A stretch of DNA of 64,000 nucleotides from the NCBI RefSeq assembly GCF_047553045.1, contig NZ_CP180208.1, positions 3,038,001 through 3,102,000 of the forward strand, written 5' to 3'. This DNA comes from Sphingomonas_L flavalba_A. Lineage in GTDB: Bacteria; Pseudomonadota; Alphaproteobacteria; Sphingomonadales; Sphingomonadaceae. The notes beneath the pieces are model-generated. The model saw nothing but the letters and a program-made list of their open reading frames with translations. It searched no databases and was not told the origin of the DNA. Position numbers and translations under genes: made by a program. This document shows, in pieces, positions 16,219-24,831 of the stretch; the stretch's first letter is position 1; each line of letters starts with the position of its first letter.

Positions 16219-18480
16219 CTATCCCCGCGCCACCGCGAAGGCGGTCATGTTGACGATGCCGCGCGTCGTCGTCGCCGGCACCAGTACATGCACCGGCTTC
16301 GACAGGCCGAGCAGCATCGGCCCGACGGCAAGCCCGCCGGTCACCGACGACAGCAGGGTCAGCGAGATGTTGGCGGCGTCGAGCGACGGCATCACCAGCA
16401 GGTTGGCGGTCCCGGTCAGCGGGCTGGCGGTCACCGCCTGGCCGCGCAGCACCGGGTTGATCGCGAAATCGGCGTGCATCTCGCCGTCCGCCTCCAGGTC
16501 CGGCGCGCGCAGGCGGATCAGCTTCAGCGCGTCGCGCATCTTGCGCGCGCTCGGCGAGTTGGACGCGCCGAAATTGGAATGGGACACCAGCGCCACCTTC
16601 GGCGTGATGCCGAACCGGCGGACCTGATCGGCGGCGAGCAGCGTCATCTCCGCCAGCTGGCCGGCGTCGGGGTCGACCATCAGATGGGTGTCGCAGAAAA
16701 ACAGGGTGCTGTGCGGGGTGATGAGCGCGGTCAGCGCATAGGTGCGCGCCACCCCCTTGGCGCGGGGAATGACCTGGAGCACCATCTTCATGTCGCTCCA
16801 CCAGTCGCCCGGCCCGCCGCCCAGCGCCGCGTCGACATGGCCGGCGCGCAACAGCATCGCGGCGGTGATCGTCGACCGCCGCTTCAGCCGCTTGACCGCC
16901 TCCGCCGGCGGCACGCCCCGCCGGTCGACGATCGCGGCATATTCGCCGCCGAGCGCGTCGAACAGCGCGTCGTCCGTCGTCGGGTCGACCACCTCGACAT
17001 CCTCGCCGATGCGGAAGCGCAGGCCAAGTGCGTCGCGCCCGGCTTCGATCGCCGCGCGCCGGCCGATCAGCACCGGCCGGGCCAGCCGCTCGTCGACCAC
17101 CGTCTGCGCCGCGCGCAGCACCCGCTGCGCCTCGCCGTCGGCATAGGCGATCCGCCGCGGCTCGCCGCGCCGCGCCGCTTCGAACACCGGCATCATCAGC
17201 TGCACCGACCGGTAGGAGAAGCGGGCGAGCGAGGCGCGATAGGCCTCGATGTCCTCGATCGGCCGGCGGGCGACGCCGCTGTCCCCCGCCGCCTTCGCCA
17301 CCGCCGGCGCGACCTCCAGAATCAGGCGCGGGTCGAACGGTTTGGGGATGATGTGGTCGGCGCCGAAGATAAGCTGCTCGCCGCCATAGGCGTTGGCGAC
17401 GGTCTCTTCCGGCGTCGCGCGGGCCAGCGCGGCGATCGCCTCGACCGCGGCGACCTTCATCGCCTCGTTGATCTCGGTCGCGCCGACGTCCAGCGCGCCG
17501 CGGAACATGTAGGGGAAGCACAGGACGTTGTTGACCTGGTTCGGATAGTCGGAGCGGCCGGTCGCGACGATCGCGTCGGGGCGGGCGGCGCGGACCAGTT
17601 CGGGCAATATCTCCGGATCGGGATTGGCCATCGCCAGCAGCAGCGGCTTGTCGGCGAGCAGCGGCAGCCATTCCGGCTTGAACACCCCCGGCGCCGACAG
17701 GCCGAGGAAGATGTCGGCGCCCGCCACCACCTCCGCCAGCGTCCGCGCGTCGGTGGTGCGGGCATAGCGCGCCATGTTGGGCAGCATCCCCTCGCGCCCG
17801 GCATGGATCACCCCGTCGATGTCGGTCAGGGTGACGTTGGCGACCGGCAGGCCCATCGCCACCAGCAGGTCGACGCAGGCGAGCGCGGCGGCGCCGGCGC
17901 CGGAGGTGACCAGCCGCACGTCGCCGATCTTCTTGCCCTGCAGCAGCAACGCATTGCGAACCGCCGCGGCGCAGACGATGGCGGTGCCATGCTGGTCGTC
18001 GTGGAACACCGGGATGTTCATCCGCCGGCGCAGCTCCGCCTCGATCGCGAAGCATTCCGGCGCCTTGATGTCCTCCAGGTTGATGCCGCCGAAGGTCGGC
18101 TCCAGCGCGGCGACGGCGTTGCAGAACCGCTCCGGGTCGTTCGCGTCGACCTCGATGTCGAACGCGTCCAGCCCCGCGAACTTGCGGAACAGCACCACCT
18201 TCCCTTCCATCACCGGCTTCGACGCCAGTGCCCCGATCTTGCCGAGGCCGAGCACCGCGGTGCCGTTGGTGACGACACCGACCAGGTTGGCGCGGGCGGT
18301 GTAGAGGTCGGCGCTGTGCGGGTCGGCGACGATCGCCTCGCAGGCGGCGGCGACGCCCGGCGAATAGGCCAGCGCCAGATCGCGCTGCGTTTCCATCCGC
18401 TTGGTCGCCTCGACCGATAATTTCCCCGGGCGGGGGTGGCGGTGATAGTCGAGCGCGGCTTTGCGGAAATCGTCGTCCAT
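16219..18480 (-). CDS. maeB: NADP-dependent malic enzyme with phosphotransacetylase-like domain
   Basis: Decarboxylates malate to pyruvate, producing NADPH. The 753-residue size shows the two-part MaeB architecture: a malic domain (YSPGVAAACE and NGTAVLGLGKIGALASKPVMEGK in the first 105 residues; FHDDQHGTAI near 155) plus NAD(P)-binding GAGAAALACVDLL near 190, then from about 430 a phosphate acetyltransferase-like domain that is regulatory rather than catalytic. The start at 18480 begins the conserved MDDDFRKAALDYH. A longer frame upstream is the shadow of the metalloprotease. NADPH supply suits fatty acid and PHB synthesis. Confidence 0.95.
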   Translation of the reverse strand: MDDDFRKAALDYHRHPRPGKLSVEATKRMETQRDLALAYSPGVAAACEAIVADPHSADLYTARANLVGVVTNGTAVLGLGKIGALASKPVMEGKVVLFRKFAGLDAFDIEVDANDPERFCNAVAALEPTFGGINLEDIKAPECFAIEAELRRRMNIPVFHDDQHGTAIVCAAAVRNALLLQGKKIGDVRLVTSGAGAAALACVDLLVAMGLPVANVTLTDIDGVIHAGREGMLPNMARYARTTDARTLAEVVAGADIFLGLSAPGVFKPEWLPLLADKPLLLAMANPDPEILPELVRAARPDAIVATGRSDYPNQVNNVLCFPYMFRGALDVGATEINEAMKVAAVEAIAALARATPEETVANAYGGEQLIFGADHIIPKPFDPRLILEVAPAVAKAAGDSGVARRPIEDIEAYRASLARFSYRSVQLMMPVFEAARRGEPRRIAYADGEAQRVLRAAQTVVDERLARPVLIGRRAAIEAGRDALGLRFRIGEDVEVVDPTTDDALFDALGGEYAAIVDRRGVPPAEAVKRLKRRSTITAAMLLRAGHVDAALGGGPGDWWSDMKMVLQVIPRAKGVARTYALTALITPHSTLFFCDTHLMVDPDAGQLAEMTLLAADQVRRFGITPKVALVSHSNFGASNSPSARKMRDALKLIRLRAPDLEADGEMHADFAINPVLRGQAVTASPLTGTANLLVMPSLDAANISLTLLSSVTGGLAVGPMLLGLSKPVHVLVPATTTRGIVNMTAFAVARG

Positions 18481-18529
18481 CGCTCCGCTATAGTCGCCGT
18501 GTCCGCGAAGACAATCGGCCGGAACCGCC

Positions 18530-20980
18530 TCAGCCGCCGCTGCCGTCGAACGCCATCCAGTCGCTCTCCGCGCCGATCGGCATGCCCGGCGGCACATTCG
18601 GCAGGCGGGCCTTGTCGGCGACCGCCTTGTCCAGCGCCTCGCGGTCGGCGAGCAACCGGGACAGGCCACGCGCCCAGCCCTGCTCCGCCGCGTCGCCGGG
18701 GCGTCGGGCCAGCACTCCGGCCAGCCTCTGCAAGCGGTCGTCAATGGCAACGGCCTGGTCCGGCACCAGTGCTGGGTCGCGCGCCACACGCGCCAGCGCC
18801 AGCGCGGTTGTCGTCGCCACCCGTCGCCTGACCGCTGCCCGCCGCCCGCCGTCGCGCGCGTCGAACGTCGCGGCGATCAGCCGGTCGATCAGCGTGTCGG
18901 CGCCGGGCAAGGCCGGATCGCGCTGCTGCTGCACGGCCATCCGCGCCAGCCGCGCCGGGGCGAGCAGCACCATCAGCGTCTGCGCCGCCTTCGCCTCCGC
19001 CGCTGCCAGCGGGTCGAACACCGGGCCGCCGGCGGTACGGAATATCTCGATGTCGAACTGCCGGTCGGTCTCGCCGGACCAGCCGGCCGACAGCATCGGC
19101 ACCAGCGCCTGCGGCACGTCCAGCGCCGGCGCGGCCAGCGTCGCCAGCAGCGAATCGAGCGCATGGGCCTGCAGCGCCGCCGCCACCGGCTGCGCCTGCT
19201 CCCGCCCGTCGCCTGTCACCGCATAGGCGAAGTCGACGCCGCCGAGCAGCTTGCCCGTCGCCTCGATCTGGTAGCGGTCGAGCAGCCAGATCGGCACGAA
19301 CTTGCGGCGAAGATTGGCGACCGGCTCGTTCGCCGCCAGCGCGCCTAGGCCGAAGCGTTCCAGCGCCGCGCGGCGGACGCCGGCCATCCGGTCCAGCTCC
19401 GCCGCCGGGTCGGCGCCGTCGTCCCACAGGCTGCCCCACGGCTGGCCGGTCTCCGGCGCGCGGGCATCGCCGTCGGTCGCGTAGCGCAGCCCTTCCCTGA
19501 CTCCGGCGATCGCGGTCGCCCGCGCCGCCTCGTCGCTGGCGGAGGCGTAGAGCCAGTCGATCGCATAATCGTCCCACCGCCCGGTGCCGGTGCCATAGGC
19601 GTCCGACAGGTCGGGCGCGCCGTTGTTCAGGGTGATGCGCGGCGCCGGATAGTCCATCACCGAATACCGGCCCTGAGTGCTTGCCGCGAAGTTGTGGGCA
19701 AGGCCCAGCGCGTGGCCGACCTCGTGCGCGGCAAGCTGGCGGATGCGGGAAAGGGCCACCTGCACCGGGTCGTTCGGCCCGCCGCTGCCGACCTTGTCGG
19801 CGCCGACCAGCCCTTCGAAGATCAGCATGTCCTGCCGCACGCGCAACGAGCCGAGCATGACATTGCCCTTGATGATCTCGCCGGTGCGCGGATCGGTCAC
19901 CGCCTGGCCGTAGGACCAGCCGCGCGTCGCCCGGTTGACCCAGTTGACGATGTTGTAGCGCAGGTCGAGCGGGTCGACCCCTTCGGGCAGGATCTCGACC
20001 TTGAATGCGTCGACGAAGCCGGCCTTGTCGAACGCATCGGCCCACCAGCGCGTCCCCTCGGCCAGCGCGGTGCGGATCGGCTCCGGCGCGGCGCGGTCGA
20101 TGTAGAAGACGATCGGCTTCCTGACCGGCGACCGCGCGGCGGCGGGGTCGGTCTTTTCCAGGCGAAAACGGTTGGCCAGCTCATAGACCACCGGCGCGCC
20201 CAGCGGCGTACCGTAGTCGACGACCTGGGTGGCGAAGCTGCCGCCGCGCGGGTCGAAGCGCAGCGGCGTGTAGCCGGCCGGCGGCAGCCGCACGAAACTG
20301 TGGCGGACGACGAAGCTGACATTGCCGCCGACCGGCGAAATCGCCCGCGTCTCCGTCCCCGGCGTGGCGGAGGTATAGGTCTGGCGCGCCTCGATCTCGA
20401 TATTGTCGGGGAACACCTTCACCGACGCCGGGTCGACCGCCGACAGCGCCGGGTTCAGCGCATAGCCCTTCTCGGCGCCGTTCAGCGCGTCGGCGATGCC
20501 CATCGTGTCGGTCGCCAGCATCGGTGCGATGTCGACGGTGAAGCCGCCGCCGGTCGTCTCGCCGTCGACCTTGCCGATCCAGACAGTCGAATAGGCGAAG
20601 CTGGCCCGCGCCGCGTCCTGCTCCGCCGCCGGGGCAGCGGCGGCGCGGAAGCGCGGATTCTCGAACTCGGCGGCGACCCGGTTGCCGATCCGGCGGAACA
20701 CCAGCAGCCGCGACCCGCTATTGGCGCCGCGATCGAGCATGATCGTCGCCGATCCTAGCCCGGTCCGCAGCGCGTTGGCGTAGATGAACCGCCCGGCGAT
20801 GCCGTCCTTGTCCGGCGCCGGCAGGCTGATCAGGATGCGTCCGTCCTTGCGGTCGACGGTCACCGGCAGCAGCCCGTCGAGCCGCGGCGCCGCGCTCGCT
20901 GGCGGCGAAGGCACCGCCGCCGGGGCGGGGCCGGCAAGCGCCAGCGCAAGGACAATGGCGGTAAGCGGCGGATGCGGCAT
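18530..20980 (-). CDS. Secreted zinc metalloprotease, DUF5117/DUF5118 type
   Basis: An 816-residue exported protein. A signal peptide covers about residues 1-22 (hydrophobic core AIVLALALAGPAPA). DUF5117-like sequence occupies roughly 40-330. The catalytic site HEVGHALGLAHN (about 424-435) gives the full HExxHxxGxxH zinc motif, and YSVMDYPAPRI shortly after supplies a Met-turn. The C-terminal 300 residues are helical and of unknown role. Sphingomonads and Bacteroidetes carry many such proteins; substrates are unknown. The start at 20980 follows AGGGGG at the right distance. Confidence 0.88.
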   Translation of the reverse strand: MPHPPLTAIVLALALAGPAPAAVPSPPASAAPRLDGLLPVTVDRKDGRILISLPAPDKDGIAGRFIYANALRTGLGSATIMLDRGANSGSRLLVFRRIGNRVAAEFENPRFRAAAAPAAEQDAARASFAYSTVWIGKVDGETTGGGFTVDIAPMLATDTMGIADALNGAEKGYALNPALSAVDPASVKVFPDNIEIEARQTYTSATPGTETRAISPVGGNVSFVVRHSFVRLPPAGYTPLRFDPRGGSFATQVVDYGTPLGAPVVYELANRFRLEKTDPAAARSPVRKPIVFYIDRAAPEPIRTALAEGTRWWADAFDKAGFVDAFKVEILPEGVDPLDLRYNIVNWVNRATRGWSYGQAVTDPRTGEIIKGNVMLGSLRVRQDMLIFEGLVGADKVGSGGPNDPVQVALSRIRQLAAHEVGHALGLAHNFAASTQGRYSVMDYPAPRITLNNGAPDLSDAYGTGTGRWDDYAIDWLYASASDEAARATAIAGVREGLRYATDGDARAPETGQPWGSLWDDGADPAAELDRMAGVRRAALERFGLGALAANEPVANLRRKFVPIWLLDRYQIEATGKLLGGVDFAYAVTGDGREQAQPVAAALQAHALDSLLATLAAPALDVPQALVPMLSAGWSGETDRQFDIEIFRTAGGPVFDPLAAAEAKAAQTLMVLLAPARLARMAVQQQRDPALPGADTLIDRLIAATFDARDGGRRAAVRRRVATTTALALARVARDPALVPDQAVAIDDRLQRLAGVLARRPGDAAEQGWARGLSRLLADREALDKAVADKARLPNVPPGMPIGAESDWMAFDGSGG

Positions 20981-21169
20981 GGCGGAACCCCCTGGTATCG
21001 CCCGCCGGTCGGCGGCGGACGGCATTGCCGCTTTGTTTCCACCTTTTTCGCTGGAAAATGAAGGGGGTCCGGACCGACCGGGGCAGCGCCGGGGCGAAAA
21101 CCCGCCCGGCGGCTTGACCGGCGGGGTCGGGCGCGGCGAAACCGGCGAACCGGATGGTGGGAGAGTGCG

Positions 21170-21919
21170 ATGCGTGGATGGATCGGAACAGGGGCGCTGG
21201 CCGCGGCGCTGGCGCTGGCGGGCTGCGACCGCCAGCCGCAGCAGCAGGCGGACGCCCCTGCGCCCGCCGTCGTCGATCCGGTCGCGGCGATGAAAGCGCT
21301 CGATCCCGCCACCCAGCTCGCCCGCGCCGTCGCCGTCGTCTTTCCCGACGAGCGCAGCCGCGCCGTCCGTATCGCCGACCAGAGCTATGTGCTGACCCCG
21401 GCGCGGCTGGTGTGGAGCGGCGACCGGCCGATCCTCGTGTCCGGCGGGCAGGGCGACGACTGCCATGCCTGCGCCGGCACCCTCGTCGTTCATTATCTGA
21501 AGGTCGCGGACGATAGCTTCACCGTCGAGCGCGCCTTTCCGGCCGCCGCCGCCGGCACCAGTTTCGGTGGCGCGCCCGACTGGCAGCTACGCGACGACAT
21601 CGCTTCCGTGCCGGTGGTGGAGGCACGGCGCGGCGGCACGTTTCAGGGCTTCACCTGCAGCCGCGCCCAGCTGGTCGCGCTGACCGACGGCGGCCCGGTG
21701 ACGATCGCCGACGATCTGCCGATCGGCTATTCCGACGCCGGCGCCGTGACGGACGGCAAGGCGGAGGAGGTGGAGGGCACGATCGTCGCCGGCGCCCGCG
21801 ACCATGATTTCGCCATCCGCTATTCCGGCGGCGTAACCGGCACCACCCGCTACGAAAAAGCGGCGGATGGCGCGGCCTACACTATCTCCGGCAAGCCGGC
21901 GGCGATCCCCGCCTGCTGA
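21170..21919 (+). CDS. Putative lipoprotein
   Basis: A 249-residue protein with a lipobox LALAGC (cysteine at residue 19) after a hydrophobic signal, so it is probably an outer- or inner-membrane lipoprotein. A low-complexity linker (RQPQQQADAPAPA) precedes a mixed alpha/beta domain with the motif GDDCHACAGTL near 100-110, in which the CHAC pair resembles a metal- or haem-type site, although a full CxxCH is absent. A third and a fourth cysteine lie in FTCSR and at the C-terminus (IPAC). I do not recognise the domain. It diverges from the metalloprotease gene across a 189-base spacer. Confidence 0.75.
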   Translation: MRGWIGTGALAAALALAGCDRQPQQQADAPAPAVVDPVAAMKALDPATQLARAVAVVFPDERSRAVRIADQSYVLTPARLVWSGDRPILVSGGQGDDCHACAGTLVVHYLKVADDSFTVERAFPAAAAGTSFGGAPDWQLRDDIASVPVVEARRGGTFQGFTCSRAQLVALTDGGPVTIADDLPIGYSDAGAVTDGKAEEVEGTIVAGARDHDFAIRYSGGVTGTTRYEKAADGAAYTISGKPAAIPAC

Positions 21920-21926
21920 CCCCGGC

Positions 21927-23249
21927 TCAGAAGGCGGTCGACTCGAAGCGGATCGGCTCGCCGACCGCGCTGTCGGCCAGCGCCCCTTCCCACATCACCC
22001 GGTTGCCGCGCACGATCGTGCCGACCGGGCGGCCGGTCAGCGTCATGCCGGTGAACGGCGACCAGCCGCAGCGCGATGCGAGCCAGTCCTCCTCCACCGT
22101 CCAGCGCGCCTTGCGGTCGACGACGGTGAAGTCGGCGTCGTACCCGGCGGCAATCCGCCCCTTGCCGACCAGCCCGAACACACGCTGCGGCCCGGCGCTG
22201 GTCAGCTCGATCAGCCGCTGAAAGCTCAGCCGGCCGGCGGCGACATGGTCTAACAGCAGAGGCAGCAGCGTCTGAACGCCGGGCATGCCGCTCGGGCTTT
22301 GCGGGTAGGGCTTCGCCTTCTCCTCGCGGGTATGCGGCGCGTGGTCGGAACCGAGCACGTCGGGCACCCCCTGGTTCAGCCAGTACCACAGGCCGTCGCG
22401 GTGGGCGGCGCTGCGGATCGGCGGGTTCATCTGGGCGAAGGTGCCAAGGCGCGGATAGACGTCCTCGGCGGCCATGGTCAGGTGCTGCGGCGTCACCTCG
22501 CAGCTCGCAATATCCTTGTTCTGCGCGATCAGCGCGAATTCCGCCGGCGTGCTGATGTGGAGGATGTGGATGCGCCGCCCGGCAGCGCGCGCCAGCCGCA
22601 GGATGCGCCGGGTGGCAAGCATCGCACTCTCGTCGTCGCGCCAGACCGGGTGGGACGACGGGTCGCCGGGGACGCGCTCGTCCACCCGCGCGTTCATCCG
22701 CGGCTCGTCCTCGGCGTGGATGGCGACGCGGCGCCGGCCGCTCGCCAGCACCCGCGCCAGATTGCCGTCGTCGGACACCAGCAGGTCGCCGGTCGACGCG
22801 CCCATGAAGATCTTGACCCCGGCCGCCCCCGGAATCCGCTCCAGCTCGGCCAGCGCCTCGGCATTGGCGGCGGTTGCGCCGACGTAGAAGGCATGGTCGC
22901 ACCACATGCGGTGGTGGGCGCGTTTCAGCTTGTCGGCCAGCGCCTCCGCCGTGTCGGTGTTGGGCTTGGTGTTCGGCATCTCGAACACGGCGGTGACGCC
23001 GCCGAGCACCGCCGATCGGCTGCCCGATTCCAGGTCTTCCTTATGCTCCAGCCCCGGCTCGCGGAAATGGACCTGGCTGTCGATCACGCCCGGCATGATG
23101 TCGAGGCCGGTGCAGTCGATCACCATCCCGGCGTCGCCATCGACGCCCAGCTCGGCGATGCGCCCGCCGGTCACGCCGATGCTGGTCGCGACCGGGCCGC
23201 CGGGGGTGTGGACGGTGCCGCCTCTCAACAGAAGATCGAAATGCGCCAT
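21927..23249 (-). CDS. pyrC: Dihydroorotase (amidohydrolase family)
   Basis: A 440-residue cyclic amidohydrolase that would interconvert carbamoyl-aspartate and dihydroorotate in pyrimidine synthesis. The core is recognisable: carboxylated lysine in GVKIFMG (about 148-154), His of AIHAEDE (about 180), His of ILHISTP (about 237), and DHAPHTREEK (about 312). The first metal motif reads DSQVHFREPG (57-66), so the usual first histidine of HxH is glutamine. Many alphaproteobacterial relatives share this as I recall it. The start at 23249 is preferred because GGAAGGA precedes it. Confidence 0.85.
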   Translation of the reverse strand: MAHFDLLLRGGTVHTPGGPVATSIGVTGGRIAELGVDGDAGMVIDCTGLDIMPGVIDSQVHFREPGLEHKEDLESGSRSAVLGGVTAVFEMPNTKPNTDTAEALADKLKRAHHRMWCDHAFYVGATAANAEALAELERIPGAAGVKIFMGASTGDLLVSDDGNLARVLASGRRRVAIHAEDEPRMNARVDERVPGDPSSHPVWRDDESAMLATRRILRLARAAGRRIHILHISTPAEFALIAQNKDIASCEVTPQHLTMAAEDVYPRLGTFAQMNPPIRSAAHRDGLWYWLNQGVPDVLGSDHAPHTREEKAKPYPQSPSGMPGVQTLLPLLLDHVAAGRLSFQRLIELTSAGPQRVFGLVGKGRIAAGYDADFTVVDRKARWTVEEDWLASRCGWSPFTGMTLTGRPVGTIVRGNRVMWEGALADSAVGEPIRFESTAF

Positions 23250-23302
23250 GCCTTTAAGTCCTTCCACTTTCAATCCGGCCGGTGGGTGCCTAGTTTCCGT
23301 CC

Positions 23303-24037
23303 ATGCCCGGAACCACCCTTGTCGACCGTTCGCTGCTACGCCTTTCCGGCGCCGATGTAAGAATTTTTCTGCAAGGGCTGGTGACCCAGGACGTCAACGC
23401 CGTCGCGGAAGGGCGGCCGCAGTGGAGCGGCCTGCTCTCGCCGCAGGGCAAGGCGCTGTTCGATTTCCTGCTCTGGGCCGACGGTGACGACCTGCTCATT
23501 GATTGCGAAGCGACAGAGGCGGAGGCGCTGGCACGGCGGCTTGCGCTCTACCGGCTGCGCCGGGCGATCGCGATCGCGCCCGAACCGGCGCTGGCGGTGC
23601 ATTGGGCGCCGGCCGGCGATGCAGGCGTACCCGACCCGCGCCTTGCCGCGCTCGGCCGGCGCTGGCTCGCCCCGGCCGGCGCGGCGGCGGAAGGCTGGCG
23701 GGCGCACCGGTTGGGGCTGGGCGTGACCGAAGGCGTGGCGGAACTGGGCCGCGACCGCACGCTCTGGCTGGAATGCAACGCGGTGGAACTGAACGGGGTC
23801 AGCTTCGCCAAGGGCTGCTATGTCGGGCAGGAAAATACCGCGCGGATGAACTGGCGGCAAAAGGTCAATCGCCGGCTGGTTGTGGTCCATGCGACCGCCG
23901 ATCCCGGCGACGCGGCGCAGGTCTGGTACCCCGAGCTGGGGCTGGCGGTGGCGCGGGTCCGGGTGGACGCGCTGGCCGCGCCGCTGCCCTTCGGCACACC
24001 GCTGCTCCCAGACTGGCTGAAAGCGGCGATCGCGTGA
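23303..24037 (+). CDS. YgfZ/GcvT-type folate-binding iron-sulfur repair protein
   Basis: A 244-residue cytoplasmic protein with the diagnostic YgfZ motif KGCYVGQENTARM (about 172-184) and the GcvT-like folate-binding fold. YgfZ/Iba57 family members help assemble or repair [4Fe-4S] enzymes such as aconitase, in a folate-dependent way. It overlaps the following gene (GTGA), so it is translationally coupled to the glutaminyl cyclase. The aconitase gene lies some 2.3 kb away on the other strand, a possibly informative but not adjacent neighbour. Confidence 0.9.
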   Translation: MPGTTLVDRSLLRLSGADVRIFLQGLVTQDVNAVAEGRPQWSGLLSPQGKALFDFLLWADGDDLLIDCEATEAEALARRLALYRLRRAIAIAPEPALAVHWAPAGDAGVPDPRLAALGRRWLAPAGAAAEGWRAHRLGLGVTEGVAELGRDRTLWLECNAVELNGVSFAKGCYVGQENTARMNWRQKVNRRLVVVHATADPGDAAQVWYPELGLAVARVRVDALAAPLPFGTPLLPDWLKAAIA

Positions 24038-24777
24038 CGGTGGCGATCGCGCTGCTGCTCGCGGCGGCCCCGGCCGCCGTGCCGGTGCAGACGGCGACTG
24101 TCGTCGCCCGTTTCCCGCATGACAGCGGTGCCTTCACCCAGGGGCTGGTCTTCGACGGCGGCCGGCTGTTCGAAAGCACCGGGCTGGTCGGCCGCTCGAC
24201 GATCCGCGAAGTCGCGCTCGACGATGGCATGGTGCTGCGCGCGGCATCGGTGCCGCCGCCCTATTTCGGCGAAGGGCTGGTTGCCTGGGGCGACCGGCTG
24301 ATCAGCCTGACCTGGCAGCACGGCATCGGTTTCATCTGGGACCGCGACAGCCTGCGCCAGGTCGGCAGCTTCCGTTACGAGGGAGAAGGCTGGGGCCTGA
24401 CCCGTGACCGCACGGCGCTGATCATGAGCGACGGCACGGCGGTGCTGCGCTTCCTCGACCCGAAAAGCTTCGCGGTGCGGCGGCGGCTGACCGTCACCGC
24501 CGCCGGGCGGCCGGTGCCGATGCTCAACGAACTGGAATGGGTGAACGGCGAAATCCTCGCCAATGTCTGGATGACCGACCGGATCGCGCGGATCGATCCG
24601 GCCACCGGCCGGGTCAGGGCATGGATCGATCTGTCGGCGCTCGCCCGCGCTTCCGGTCGTCGCGGCAGCGATGCGGTGCTGAACGGCATCGCCTATGACA
24701 GCGCCGGCGACCGGCTGTTCGTCACCGGCAAGACCTGGCCGACCCTGTATCAGATCCGGCTCGACCCGATTCGTTGA
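24034..24777 (+). CDS. Secreted glutaminyl-peptide cyclotransferase
   Basis: A 247-residue protein of the plant/Zymomonas-type beta-propeller glutaminyl cyclase family, which converts N-terminal glutamine to pyroglutamate on exported proteins. The signal peptide is about residues 1-18 (VAIALLLAAAPAAV). Motifs are FPHDSGAFTQGL (28-39), YEGEGWGL near 115, NELEWVNGEILANVW near 165 and LNGIAYD near 215. The GTG start at 24034 lies within the YgfZ stop codon. The reading frame is open far upstream, but the earlier part is a YgfZ shadow without a signal peptide. Confidence 0.88.
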   Translation: MTVAIALLLAAAPAAVPVQTATVVARFPHDSGAFTQGLVFDGGRLFESTGLVGRSTIREVALDDGMVLRAASVPPPYFGEGLVAWGDRLISLTWQHGIGFIWDRDSLRQVGSFRYEGEGWGLTRDRTALIMSDGTAVLRFLDPKSFAVRRRLTVTAAGRPVPMLNELEWVNGEILANVWMTDRIARIDPATGRVRAWIDLSALARASGRRGSDAVLNGIAYDSAGDRLFVTGKTWPTLYQIRLDPIR

Positions 24778-24783
24778 ACGAAA

Positions 24784-24813
24784 CGGCCCCGCCCGCCGGG
24801 GCGGACGGGGCCG
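24784..24813. terminator. GC-rich hairpin between convergent genes
   Basis: CGGCCCCG (24784-24791) and CGGGGCCG (24806-24813) form an eight-base stem between the glutaminyl cyclase stop and the converging PEP-CTERM gene. The inner part can pair as well. No U tract follows on either side, so it would be a bidirectional or Rho-assisted end. Confidence 0.5.
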
Positions 24814-24831
24814 GTGGTGATTGCGGCCGGT

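Noticed and set aside
15887..18055. A 722-codon minus-strand frame crossing manC and maeB
   Set aside because: It spans two real genes, one of them antisense, in a different frame. Arg/Ala low complexity, no domain.
16288..18420. A 710-codon open frame on the plus strand opposite maeB
   Set aside because: It is the antisense of a recognisable malic enzyme. Its protein is Arg/His/Gly-rich low complexity, as expected of antisense frames in GC-rich DNA.
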